Source of the DNA: Syncephalis fuscata
Lineage: Eukaryota; Zoopagomycota; Zoopagomycetes; Zoopagales; Piptocephalidaceae
Assembly (NCBI GenBank): GCA_025786725.1
Contig: JAHLTZ010000003.1
Coordinates: forward strand, 62,001 to 126,000
Direction: 5' to 3'
DNA: 64,000 bases
The position numbers and the translations under genes were made by a program. The notes beneath the pieces are model-generated. The model was given only the letters and a program-made list of their open reading frames with translations. It made no database searches and was not told the origin of the DNA. Below, piece by piece: positions 47,901 through 58,113 of this stretch (within the stretch, counting starts at the first letter, position 1; every line of letters starts with the position of its first letter).

Positions 47901-49536
47901 TGTTGATTAGATTAGGACCAGGATTGGTGCACACTTATATAGATTCAATACTTGAGACATCACTTAATCAGCACCCATTATTACACGAAACAGCATTTGA
48001 CGTGGTGCGATATGCACTACAACAAGGAGTTATACATCCGTTAAAAGTATGTATATGTGACATATTTATATAATAGAATGATTGCTTACATTGTATACAG
48101 TGTATGTCTGTTGTAGTGGCTGTAATGGCCAGTCCATACGAGCGTGTCCGTCAACGTGCCATCAGTTTGTTTGAAGCAATGGATAGTCGATATGCGTCAT
48201 TTCTCTATCAGAGAATGGCCGAATATCTTGATACACTATTTAATTACCGACACCAATGTTACTCGGCGCTAAAAAGAGAGCATTGTGAAATGATGGGCGT
48301 GTTTGGACCTGAAGAAGCCAACAGTGGACATGGACCAGAACCAATACTTGCCTCTTTGTATCGGTTTGTTCGATTGAAGAAGCCACGGTATACGCAATTT
48401 ATTAAAATAATGCTGCAACAGCAACAACGATTAAAGTTTGATAACAATAACTCAATTCCATTTAATATGGAACAAGTAAGTTTAAAGAAGAATATAAAGA
48501 ATGGGGTAATAGAATTTAAATCTAGATTAATTTGGACTATGGACAATTTGTGGCTATTCAATTGGCTACATTGGCTTATCAAACTGTCGATGAAGTAATA
48601 ACTGTGGTTAATACAATTAATGAATTAATAACCGAACAAGGAGCGGATCTTCTGGATCAATGTAGCCGTATTTTGGATAGAAATAAGGGTAGGCCATAGA
48701 TGAATATAAATATAATTGTGTAGATAATTTATAATTACGTAATTTATTAGTGATAAGTGAAGGAAATGCTAGAGCCTATTTGTGCTATAGTAGCATTCTT
48801 TATGCCAAAAAGTATATTTATACGCGATTTTGTTTAAAGTAAGCAGTAAAGAGTACTCTAAATAGCATACTAATGTGATTATAATAAGGGATAAATAACA
48901 TTTGAACAACTTTTACGTAATAGTCATCGTATGATTGCTCCATTTACATGGCATGGCCTTTTACTTGATTTTGATACTGATAAACAGAGACAACAGCAAG
49001 GATTGCAGGTAATTGATGAATAGTCTGTATTAATATTTGTCTATTATAACTAACTATGCATTGCAGTTTCAACAACTCATGGAACAAGATATTGGTTTAG
49101 CAGCAGGATTTAAACGTTTATCACTAATATCACAATCAAAAAAGCCGAGTAACGTGGTATCCACGAGTAAAAAGCAAGAGTCAGCAACTAAGGATGCAAT
49201 GGACATTGACAATGATAAAAAGAAGAAGAATCGACAAAAATCATCTTTTCGTCCATTTAATAAAATAGCAAGAAAAACAAGAGATTTATCACATTCTGAG
49301 ACCGAAGAAGGCGAAGATGGTACTGAGAAAGATGATAATACTGAGGAAGAAGACGAGGAAGAAGAAGAAGAAGAAGAAGAAGAAGAAGAAGAAGAAGAAG
49401 AAGATAGTGATAGCGATGTACCTATTGCTGAATTGATGAAATCAGCTCAAAAAGAAGATACTGATGCTGATAGTGATGTGATAGTGATGTACCTATTGCT
49501 GAATTGATGAAATCAGCTCAAAAGTCGCGTGTATAA
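42047..49536 (+). CDS. SCC2: Cohesin loader subunit SCC2/NIPBL/Mis4 (many exons)
   Basis: A long gene of more than 20 short exons with introns of about 50-70 nt. Diagnostic segments include ISVSIRDTALGIIGQLCLSC (45,505 on), the following VSVRKHAIRILKDIYDQVDD, which matches the Scc2 HEAT core, and in the C-terminal half NQHPLLHETAFDVVRYALQQ, GVIHPLK, MASPYERVRQRAISLFEAMD and PAWLMDEKSTQIIRRILAMD. Scc2 with Scc4 loads cohesin onto DNA and drives its ATPase. The N-terminus (MPPWPNTSHETPILTKN) is Pro/Thr-rich. The C-terminus is an unusual acidic run (about 20 Glu encoded by GAA repeats near 49,340) followed by SDVPIAELMKSAQK, duplicated at DNA level. Apparent single-base frame breaks occur near 42,355 and 42,640. 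A SINE sits in the intron around 47,100-47,430. Exon limits are only partly resolved. Confidence 0.85.
47108..47410 (-). mobile_element. tRNA-derived SINE, copy 1, with 17-bp target duplication
   Basis: The 303-bp insert is more GC-rich than its surroundings. It is flanked by identical 17-bp copies of TATTGGTACTTATATTT at 47091-47107 and 47411-47427. On the minus strand it begins GGGAGGCGTGGTGGCCTAAA. A box-A-like TGGCCTAAACGG lies at 47388-47399, and a box-B-like GATTCGAACT complement at 47338-47347. The head resembles a Ser/Leu-type tRNA with a long variable arm. The 3' tail is a short (AAATCC)n repeat. It lies in an SCC2 intron, antisense to the gene. Confidence 0.88.
49413..49524 (+). repeat. 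Tandem duplication at the SCC2 3' end
   Basis: A stretch of about 44 bp (49413-49456) encoding DSDVPIAELMKSAQK is repeated at 49480-49524 with near identity. A second short duplication (GATAGTGATGT twice) shifts the frame of the second copy, so the protein ends VIVMYLLLN at 49,507 instead of ...AQKSRV at 49,536. Confidence 0.85.
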
Positions 49537-49987
49537 ATAAATATTGTTACGGATTGAAAGTTTAACTGACCACTAGCTTTAAAAAGTCATAGATTTGTTT
49601 GTGAACTTCGTATATTGCAATGATATTTTTTGTCAATACTAACTAGAACTCAAAATGCTGTAGTTCAAACAACACAGGTTTCTAATAACATACATTAAGA
49701 ATGATTTGCAATTTACTGCTTTTATAATAAAATAAGTAATTACAAATATATCAATTGATAGCATTTGTTTACATTATGCAAAAGAATACAGCATTGTTTA
49801 ATTTAAAAATTTATTCAATGTTTAACATACTTTTACAGTTTAAATATATTATCAGAATTTACTCTTTGACATTTAGTAATAAATAATATAAATGCAGCTA
49901 TAAACACTTTATTTATCAAGATACATTTAAATATTGACTTCACTTAAATTCGCAATACTGTATCAATCTTCTGTGATATTTAATTCA
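49537..49987. other. Intergenic
   Basis: AT-rich sequence between the SCC2 end and the reductase pseudogene. Nothing is recognised. Confidence 0.4.
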
Positions 49988-51028
49988 TTAATAATTGAAT
50001 AGTTCCTGGTCTTCTTCATTAGTCAATGTTACATCAGTAGCTTCTAGGTTTTCTTCAAAGTATTAAACTTGTTTAGTACCGAAATAACAAAAATGTTATT
50101 CCATCGCCAAAGTACCCATGCAATACAAAGTTGACCAGTAGTGCATTTTTTCTTTCAGCAAGACGTTAAAGAGCATCGACTACAGCTAATTTTTTAGCAA
50201 GTACTTTTTATTAAAAGCGCGGGTTGATACAACGCCAGCCACCTTCAGGTGAATTATTTATGTTGCGAATATTGCCAGTAAGAAAACCACGATCTAAAGG
50301 TAAGTAGGCCACAATGGCAATACCCAACTCTTTACACGTATCAAGTATATCATTTTTTCAATGTTACAAGTCCATAGGCTATATTCTACTTGAATGGCAG
50401 CAATAGGATGTACTTTATGTGCACAGTGTAATATTTTTGCAGAACACTCGGATAAGTCAAGATAACGTACTTTACCCTCACGCACAAGTTCACCATAGTG
50501 CCAACCGTTGTTTCTATTAGCACTTTGGGATCAATGCGATACTGGTAGTATATATCGATGGTTTGGACTTTGAGTCGTTCCAAACTTTTTTGCAGCATTG
50601 GAGGATATAATCAGGCTCGGCGTGGATATTTCAAATGCCTTCGCGTATCACTTGAATGCCGTATTTTGTACAAATAAAGACTTTTCTCGATTCGAAGAAA
50701 GTACCGTAATATTAATTTTTCATTATGACCTAAACCATAGATATTCTGATTAAAGTATTAATAAACATAATATAGTTAGTGCTATATCACTTACTGAAGT
50801 GCCCTAGAAGGTACAGCCATGTTCTATAGACCGAAAGAGCGTAGCTAATCCAGATGCAATGTTCTTGTCGTTTTTTTCCACATCCAAGTCATGTAGTATA
50901 ACATTTTTAAGCGCTGCATTATTTCCGTAAATACTGGGCAACATGATCATGCATCCAAGGCCAAGTGCTGGTAATAAAGGACCATTCTGACCAAGCTTGC
51001 ATAGAGGAATATTGAATTTTTGGACCAT
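49988..51028 (-). pseudogene. Aldo-keto reductase pseudogene (AKR13-like)
   Basis: Pieces of a single aldo-keto reductase lie in order but in different frames. The N-terminal piece is LCKLGQNGPLLPALGLGCMI, followed by [20 protein letters not shown]. Then come [20 protein letters not shown] and [16 protein letters not shown], and the C-terminal piece is FEENLEATDVTLTNEEDQEL. Expected residues of the NADPH-binding half between them are missing or stopped, and several frame changes and stop codons separate the pieces. This is much more damage than the single-base breaks in other genes here, so it is a true relic. No intact copy is in the window. Confidence 0.85.
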
Positions 51029-52571
51029 AGTTGCTATAGTATGTTAAACTGCTAAAGGAAAGTAATGATGCTTATTCAACTAATAAATTAATAGTCTATT
51101 TATACCAATATGACATTGTTACTGTTTTGACATTCCGGACAGGGTTTTGTGAAAGTGTGACCAAGAAATATACCATGCGATCGACCACAAGATTAATATA
51201 CCTATCGAATATTAGTACCGATTACTAGTAACAAATGCCTATTACGACAATATGACGAGTAGCTACTGGTTAGTTGTAAGCATATGAGCAGCCACCTGAA
51301 CTAATATGCCGCGCTAATAATGAAATACTACAAGGCATTCAAGTTCTATTATTAGTTATGTTTACTATATAATGATAGCTTTATTCAATATCAATAAAGA
51401 AATAATCAAGTTTCTAGTCCAACATTATTTCTACTTAGTGTCATACAAGTTATTCAGTTTATTATAGTTAAACTGTGGTAATTAATGACCAATAAGGAAT
51501 AATTTTATTATAAAAGCAATACAACCAAACAACACATTGTATTCTGAGCGTTAAGGTAAGCCTTAATAAGCATCAGAAATTAACGTTATAGGATAGCGAC
51601 AGGATAAGGTGTTGCTTGGTCATCTAAGTTGCGATTTCTAAAACTAGAAGCGTAACAACATGACAAATTAAATAATTTAATAACGTGTATAATTGCTTTA
51701 TTGAACAAGGTGTCAATGATGATACCGCAACGGATAATCTATCTATTAAGTTTCTTGTACGGTAATTATGGCCATTGCCTGAAATGTAAACTAACGTTTA
51801 TTGCATGCCTAAATCGATGTTCTTTGTGTTTTATATTTATTTATAATGTAAATATAATTATAATCTAAAACTATAAAAGTATTGTATTTTTATACCGTGC
51901 CCATGCCGTTTTTAATACAATATAGGATATTTGGACCATATGTTATAACCTTTATTATATTACTATTTTTTTAACCATACGTTAATATATGATGCAGTAG
52001 TTTTTTACATTTGAGAAAAACCGCTTTAATATTAGACAACGGGACTCTGTGATACATATGCAATATACAAGTTATTTTATAAGTCATGTCTTGCAGCCCA
52101 TGACAGTCGTGCGCATGAACGATTTTCAATTAATAAATAGTGTATAATTTGAGAAGTTATTTACTTTGACTTCCACATTTTTATTTATCCATTTCACCTC
52201 TCAACACTTTTAAATACAATTAAACACTATTCATTACTATAAAATGTATAATATTACATCCAACATTAATCAACTCATGTGTAATTATCAGTATAATAAT
52301 GTAATTAATTAGTTATTTTTATTATTGCTTAATATATATACATTGTCATTATGATATTAATTGTTCAAAATGTCATTTATTTAGACAGATTGGCTATAGG
52401 GAAAGTGGCTGTTTAATAAACAACTTTTATACTAATTATATTAAACTTACATCACAAACACGCCAAAATGCACGTATACAACAGCAACTTATACATGATT
52501 TTATTTATTGTATAGAAATATATTGGTGATGTAATTAGCTGTTAATAATTATACCAATGATATTTAATTAT
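51029..52571. other. Intergenic; contains dispersed repeat family A fragment
   Basis: No gene is seen. The interval 52,348-52,460 is a partial copy of the repeat described at 10,415-10,768. Around 52,200-52,230 there is a TTTTAAATACAATTAAACAC motif shared with 4,757-4,776. Confidence 0.5.
52348..52460 (+). repeat. Dispersed repeat family A, partial copy 2
   Basis: Matches the first 115 bp of the units at 10,415-10,768 (reverse) and 56,030-56,375, through CAGATTGGCTATAG and GTGGCTGTTTAATAAAC to ACATCACAAA, then diverges. Confidence 0.82.
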
Positions 52572-54441
52572 TTAAAATGTTTGTTTTCTGATTATTTGTG
52601 TAAGTTTATGAGTCAATTGTCTATGTAATGGTCTTGTCTCCATGGTTGTATGACATCCGATAGTCGTCATCCCACCAAGTGGCGCTCGAGTTTCTTCTTC
52701 AGCGGTATCGTTCGGTCGTGGCCATCGTATGCCAAATACTGACAAAAATACAAGTACACGCAACATGTATGCTGTATCAAATACAGTTAGTGATGCAAGT
52801 ATTTCAGTAGGCTGTAGCCATAAGCCAAAGGTGATGTTGGCCGTATAATATACTGCAAATACTATATATGTAGCAAAGCCCAGTAATGCAAATAGTCCCA
52901 ACTAAATATAGCACACAATTATTAGTATCTACTATGTTGTCTTTGTCCTATTACTTACCCGGATAAACCGATAGCGACCTTTAGGATGTTTTTTAAGTTT
53001 GTAACCATTTATTCCAAACCATATTGCTAATCAATGGTTAGATTATAATTTTGATTCATATAACATACATGCAACTTACCAAATCCACCAAAAACAATAG
53101 TGTTAAGCCAGGATAATGCAAATATAATAACGTACACATCCATTTGATTCTCAAATAATATTCTAAAGCCATCGGAGCTTATGTCGCTGTCCATTGCTGT
53201 AAGTATGGTGCGCGCAATGTTTGATGCAATATCAATAATAATAATTGAACGAAGTAGTATAATGGACCTTTTTGAAAACAAATTTCTTCCAACAATTGAC
53301 CTGTTCGATTGTTAATTTGTATTATTACATTATGCTAGCTACATACCAATACCACAGTATTAAATCAAACGGTACACCTGATAAAATTGTGTAGATGCCA
53401 TACAATCCGGTCGATTTAGACGGCTGATATAGCATAGTCAGGTGCATTAAAAAAACTAATGTACATTCATAAGCTTTTTGTCATCAGATATATTGCCAGT
53501 ACTTACAAATACAGTAAACAATGGTGACAACAAACGATGCTAAGAGTAGATTCAAATGTAGCATCTTTAGCTTTGCCAACATTATAACGCGAGCACATGC
53601 GTATAATAAAGCCAGCGCTATCTGTGTGAATACAGTTAGCACTAATTACAAGCGATCTGTTATTTACTTACTATTACAGAATACATGATTTTGTAAGCGA
53701 TGTGCCATTTTGATGTAAGTATGGCATACCATGGATTGGGTTCTATCGAAATGTTAATATTACACGATGGTCAAATAAAATATGCTTACCTTGTTCAGCA
53801 ATGTAATGAAAATATGGAAATATACTAAATCTATCAATAAATGATAATGGCTGAGGACTACTCAATATTGCAATATTGCTGGATTATATTTAGTTAATAT
53901 GTCATAGTATTGCTGCTCATTCTGGCCCATGATGAAGTTGTCATTAAATCCAAAATTTGGACTATAGTTTCTTTCTAAAATGAGTAGCTTGACTGGTGGA
54001 AATCCGTTTCTTACTAGTTGTTGCATAAGATGGTCTAGCGACTCAGTTACCTAAATCAAATAAGTAAACACCTTTTTGTAATACTAAACTTACTAGCTTA
54101 TTTTTTTCGCAATTTGTATATGGAGGAAGATTTTGAAGGGCAAGTAGTGCAAATTCTGGATGTTTAGCAGACATTTTAGAAGTGAATTTGACAACTGGGT
54201 TGCTTTCATTGATTGGTGAAAATTTGCAGGTGTCGGTTACATTATTATAAGTAAGATGGATTTTAAATGCTAGGCCTTCGTAGCGATAATAAGGCTGTGG
54301 ATGAAGAAAATGGTCATTCAGTGGATAAGTTTCAGTTCGGGGCCCACTCGTAAAAGTAATTTTTGCGCTGACAGTCTTTGGCTGTATTGAGAAACAAATA
54401 GCAAAAAATAGGCATAATCTCTGGTAGTCTAAAAGGCGCAT
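52572..54441 (-). CDS. Secretory-pathway protein with ectodomain and seven-TM region
   Basis: Eight exons (54094-54441, 53790-54050, 53672-53742, 53507-53621, 53347-53455, 53080-53300, 52959-53026, 52572-52901) give about 507 residues. Signal peptide: RLCLFFAICFSIQPKTVSA. The lumenal or extracellular domain (about 180 residues) has few cysteines and ends SPNFGFNDNFIMGQNEQQYY. Hydrophobic segments follow: IMYSVIIALALLYACARVIM, LLLASFVVTIVYCIF, IYTILSGVPFDLILWYW, RSIIIIDIASNIARTIL, VIIFALSWLNTIVFGGF, LFALLGFATYIVFAVYY and LRVLVFLSVFGI. The tail is hydrophilic. One base seems missing near 53,885, where the frame shifts from YNPA to NIAILSSPQP. The architecture recalls fungal 7TM proteins with a lumenal N-domain, but no family is certain. 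Confidence 0.75.
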
Positions 54442-55675
54442 GCTTTAAGTCAAAGTAAAAGAATATTGTGGGCTTCAGTAATTAATTTGGTTACCAATAT
54501 ATATATATATATATATATATGTAAGCCAAGTACATAACTTGGGCTACATCCCAATAGAGCCAGTTTTAGCTCTAGGCCTTGTCTAGACATTTAACTTGGA
54601 CATGTGAAATGCCAAGCGTTTGTCACAGACACACACAAAAGCACGTTGAATATTGACAGCAATATGAAAACATATATCATAGCAATTTAATCGTGCTCCT
54701 GTTTTGGCGCCGTTCTTTTGTGCGATACTATTGATTCGAATAGAAAAAATAAAGCTTTAGTACTGACTGTTAATTAGCTGACCTGAATAGAGTAAACGGT
54801 TTTGAATGGCGACCCCTGACTCAAATAAAATATTGGACTAAACCGGTTAATTATTAAAAACTCATTGTCTAGACCGCTGCATGGTAGTTTCCTGTTCTGT
54901 GCTTTATTTCAATAGTGTTAGGAACTTTGTTGAATAAGGCCTTAGTAGTAAAAGCAAACATCTGCTCATCAGCTATCGCTGGCCGAGCAACACAAACAAT
55001 GATATGCTTAAACGTATTTTGTTTCTAATTGTAGCCATTGCCTTCAATTCTGCGTATTTACATTACATTCTATTGTTGCAGTTGTATAGCATATTGTACA
55101 AATTATATAGCGATATTACATGCTACGCTTGATTTCGATTTGGAAACAGCTTACAAAAGCTAGAAACTTTATCGTGATGTCGTTATGGCTTTATTGCAAA
55201 AGCTACGACAAAACTTAACACATCAAAGTTGTCAACGCATTAGTGCACTATTAAAAATGCCAATAATACACATTAGTCTTTCAATACAGCGATTAATTCT
55301 ATAAACTAAAAAGCAATAGTAAGATTAAGCATAAAATGCTGCAAGGCTTTATCATGTATACTATTCTGTGATATTATATACTGGCTTGTGAATAAGGTGG
55401 GCAGCGTTTTAGACATCAATACTGTCCACAGTAGGTATTCAACACAAATGAATTGATCTTTTATTACTAGAATAAAAGTATAAGGCACAATAAAATAAGA
55501 GTTTTTTGGAGTAGTAGTCTGCGGCTATTGCTCCAGTATAACTAGGAAAGTATATTGGAATTAGTATTAGTTTGAACATATGATATATTTGAGTCAAGCT
55601 TACCATGGTGGATATGCTCTAGTGCAACAGCAGTGCAATAAAGTGTAATAGTACTTTAGGATTATTAATTTTTAG

Positions 55676-55980
55676 ATATTTGAATTTGAATTTGAATCTA
55701 TTAGCTTGAGACAACGGTTTGTAGGACCTAGCCGCGCATTTACAGCATTTGCCTGCCACTTATAAAAATATAAACGGTTCTTTTTTGAACCTATCCGTAC
55801 GCAACGCAGAACCTGCCATCTACAACGGAAACTGTTGGTGGCTCTCCTCACATACTGTAATATTGATTATTTTCTTACGAAGGATTCTTTTACGCATTTC
55901 CTAAAAACAAGATTCAAACTAGGCAAACCAACTTTTTTTTTAAGAGAAAACGTGTTGATGTTTAGACCACCACGACTCCC
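55676..55980 (-). mobile_element. tRNA-derived SINE, degraded copy 2
   Basis: Shares order and sequence with the copy at 47,108-47,410: GAGACAACGG, GTAGGACCTA, GAACCTATCCG, GCAACGCAGAACCTGCCATC, TTGGTGGCTCTCCTCAC and CATTTCCTAAAAACAAGATTC. It has many C-to-T and G-to-A-type differences. Its tail is (AATTTG)n at 55,679-55,697. No target duplication is evident, so it is older. Confidence 0.85.
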
Positions 55981-56029
55981 TTCAATTGGTTATGTTATTA
56001 TTTCTTTAATATATATATAAATATTGTTC

Positions 56030-56375
56030 TTATGATATTAATTTTAAATGCCATTTATTTAGTCAGATTGGCTATAGAGAAGTGGCTGTTTAATAAACGA
56101 CATTTATAATAATTATATTAATCTTGATCTTACATCACAAATATGCCCAATGCAATCGTAGAAATTAGAAAATAAAAGAAACCATTCAGATGCAATAATC
56201 CACACTGTACATAGATGCAATAACAATTAATGTGCAATGATATAAAATCGTAATCATATGGTTTCTATTAATATTTGATCAATATTTCTACACATGGATA
56301 ATAATAATAATCGGCCTCGTGGATTTCAAAGTAGTCAAATAGTATGTTAAATTCTTTATTTGAATGTTTAATATT
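56030..56375 (+). repeat. Dispersed repeat family A, copy 3 (full length)
   Basis: Matches 10,415-10,768 in reverse orientation across the whole 345 bp. Stops occur in all frames that were tried, and they differ between copies. Confidence 0.82.
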
Positions 56376-56899
56376 ATTACTAATACAGTGTTCTATTACA
56401 TTCAATTATATTATATGGAAATGCTAATGTTATTACATTACATTAATATTTATTGTAAATGATCATTTAAACACAAATCAATTAAGCGAATAATTATGGT
56501 CGATGGCGTAGAAAGATTTACTGTCCCAAGGGGAATCAAGTAAATTTTTTACGGACATTAACCTGTTTGTCATTGGTGCACTGTCCTTTTTAATACTTTT
56601 TTGTTGTTAATTCACTTTGACAATTACCTACTAAATAGTTTAATCTATTTAATACACCCAACATATCTAGCATTGTTTTTTAACATCAAGTATTGGTCTA
56701 CAAATGTATTATTATTGATACTATTATAAATATAGCTGAGTAGTTTTGGAATTTTTTTTTGTAATGGCACTGAAAATAGCCACGCTGCTTAACATTCCAT
56801 GTAGTCGTAATATGCAGCTAAACTGATTTATTTGAGAATGCATGTGGGTTAGCCTTTGTAGCTGCATCTACTTTATGTACCTATTTAATTCATTGTTTT

Positions 56900-57890
56900 A
56901 GTAAATTCGGATATATCGCTTTTTACTAGCTTGTTTATAACTATTTACTGTAATTCTTGTATATGTAATTACGTAACTATGATAATTCTACAAATTTTTG
57001 AGTATAATAGTACTAATTGGAGACATAATCTACACGACTATGGGGTGTCCCGCTACATCCAAGTGGTGAGCTTCATATGTACGAGTTTATTACCAAATCA
57101 GCCAATGATTTGAAAACTATTCAAAATCGACTATTTAGCATTTAAGTACAAGTTTTCGGTATAGCTGTTATGGTTGTTATATTTATGTAAATCTTAAACT
57201 TTCAATCCGGATGATTGCTAATCAGTCACGTTTTTTTTCTGGATGGGGCTGTTTAATCCCGGTCATACTTGGTTTTGGCTGGGGAATAGCTTCAACCACG
57301 TATTTTTAATTTGGTAAATTGTCGAGAGTCAATTTGCTATTTTATCTTTGCAATGACGTTTTCAAATTTGTGCAATAATACAATTATGCCACAAAAGCAT
57401 AATTTATCGAAGTTACGATGGGTGTTAATAGCTGGCAGCTTACTTATAGCTCTACAAGCAGTATTTGAGCTAATATCTATAAGTCTTTCGTGGTGTACGA
57501 CACAGGTGGAGGAAGGCTGTACTACTTACTATCCGTCCTTTGTACCTTAGTACTGGTTTATTTGCTTATATCAATCAGCGCTTTATTTTCGGCAATATTT
57601 AGTTATGTAGCATATAACAGTACATAACATTTGGGCTGAAGTGTGGAAACAACTAATGCACAATGAAATTTAAGTTATGTGCCTCGTAATCATTTGTAAT
57701 ATTGTATGTGCAACCTGGGTAATATCAGGAATACTTACGAAATATCACAATACATTTTTTACCATAAATTGGTAAGGCTGCAATTATAATTAAAAACAAC
57801 TAATTAATAATTTTGTACAGGGTAGTTACATCAACCATTCTAATTTATCATTGTAGTAGAGCACGTAAAAATGCATCGGTAAGTACTAAT
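56900..57890 (+). pseudogene. Decayed paralogue of the multi-pass protein at 39,790-41,032
   Basis: TRLWGVPLHPSGELHMYEF at about 57,035 matches TRLWGIALHPQGEEAIVDF of the intact-looking copy. RWVLIAGSLLIALQAVFELI (57,418 on), EEGCTTYYPSF, VMCLVIICNIVCATW and VVTSTILIYHC match its membrane segments in order. At least three stop codons interrupt it (after FVP, after FRQYLVM, and after MHNEI), several explained by C-to-T or G-to-A change. No open reading frame longer than 80 residues remains. Confidence 0.85.
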
Positions 57891-58113
57891 GATAAACGCC
57901 AATTTCCTTAGCTAACCATAACTTAAAACATCACAATTCCTTGTAATTCCCCATCTCATACAGCAATTATCAATGAAATCAATTAAATTACAAATTGTTG
58001 TGCTAATATTAAAAACAATTAAATTTATTAATCATTAATTTACAAACGTATTATTTTAAAACATAATCTAGCAAATAATTTTATTATTATAACAATTGAT
58101 GATTATAAGACAC

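Larger units (their letters stand above)
54442..56900. other. Repeat-rich intergenic region
   Basis: Contains an (AT)n run at 54,500-54,520, a degraded SINE copy at about 55,676-55,980, repeat family A at 56,030-56,375 and a short repeat near 56,460-56,525 shared with 4,764-4,825. No intact gene is recognised. Confidence 0.55.
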
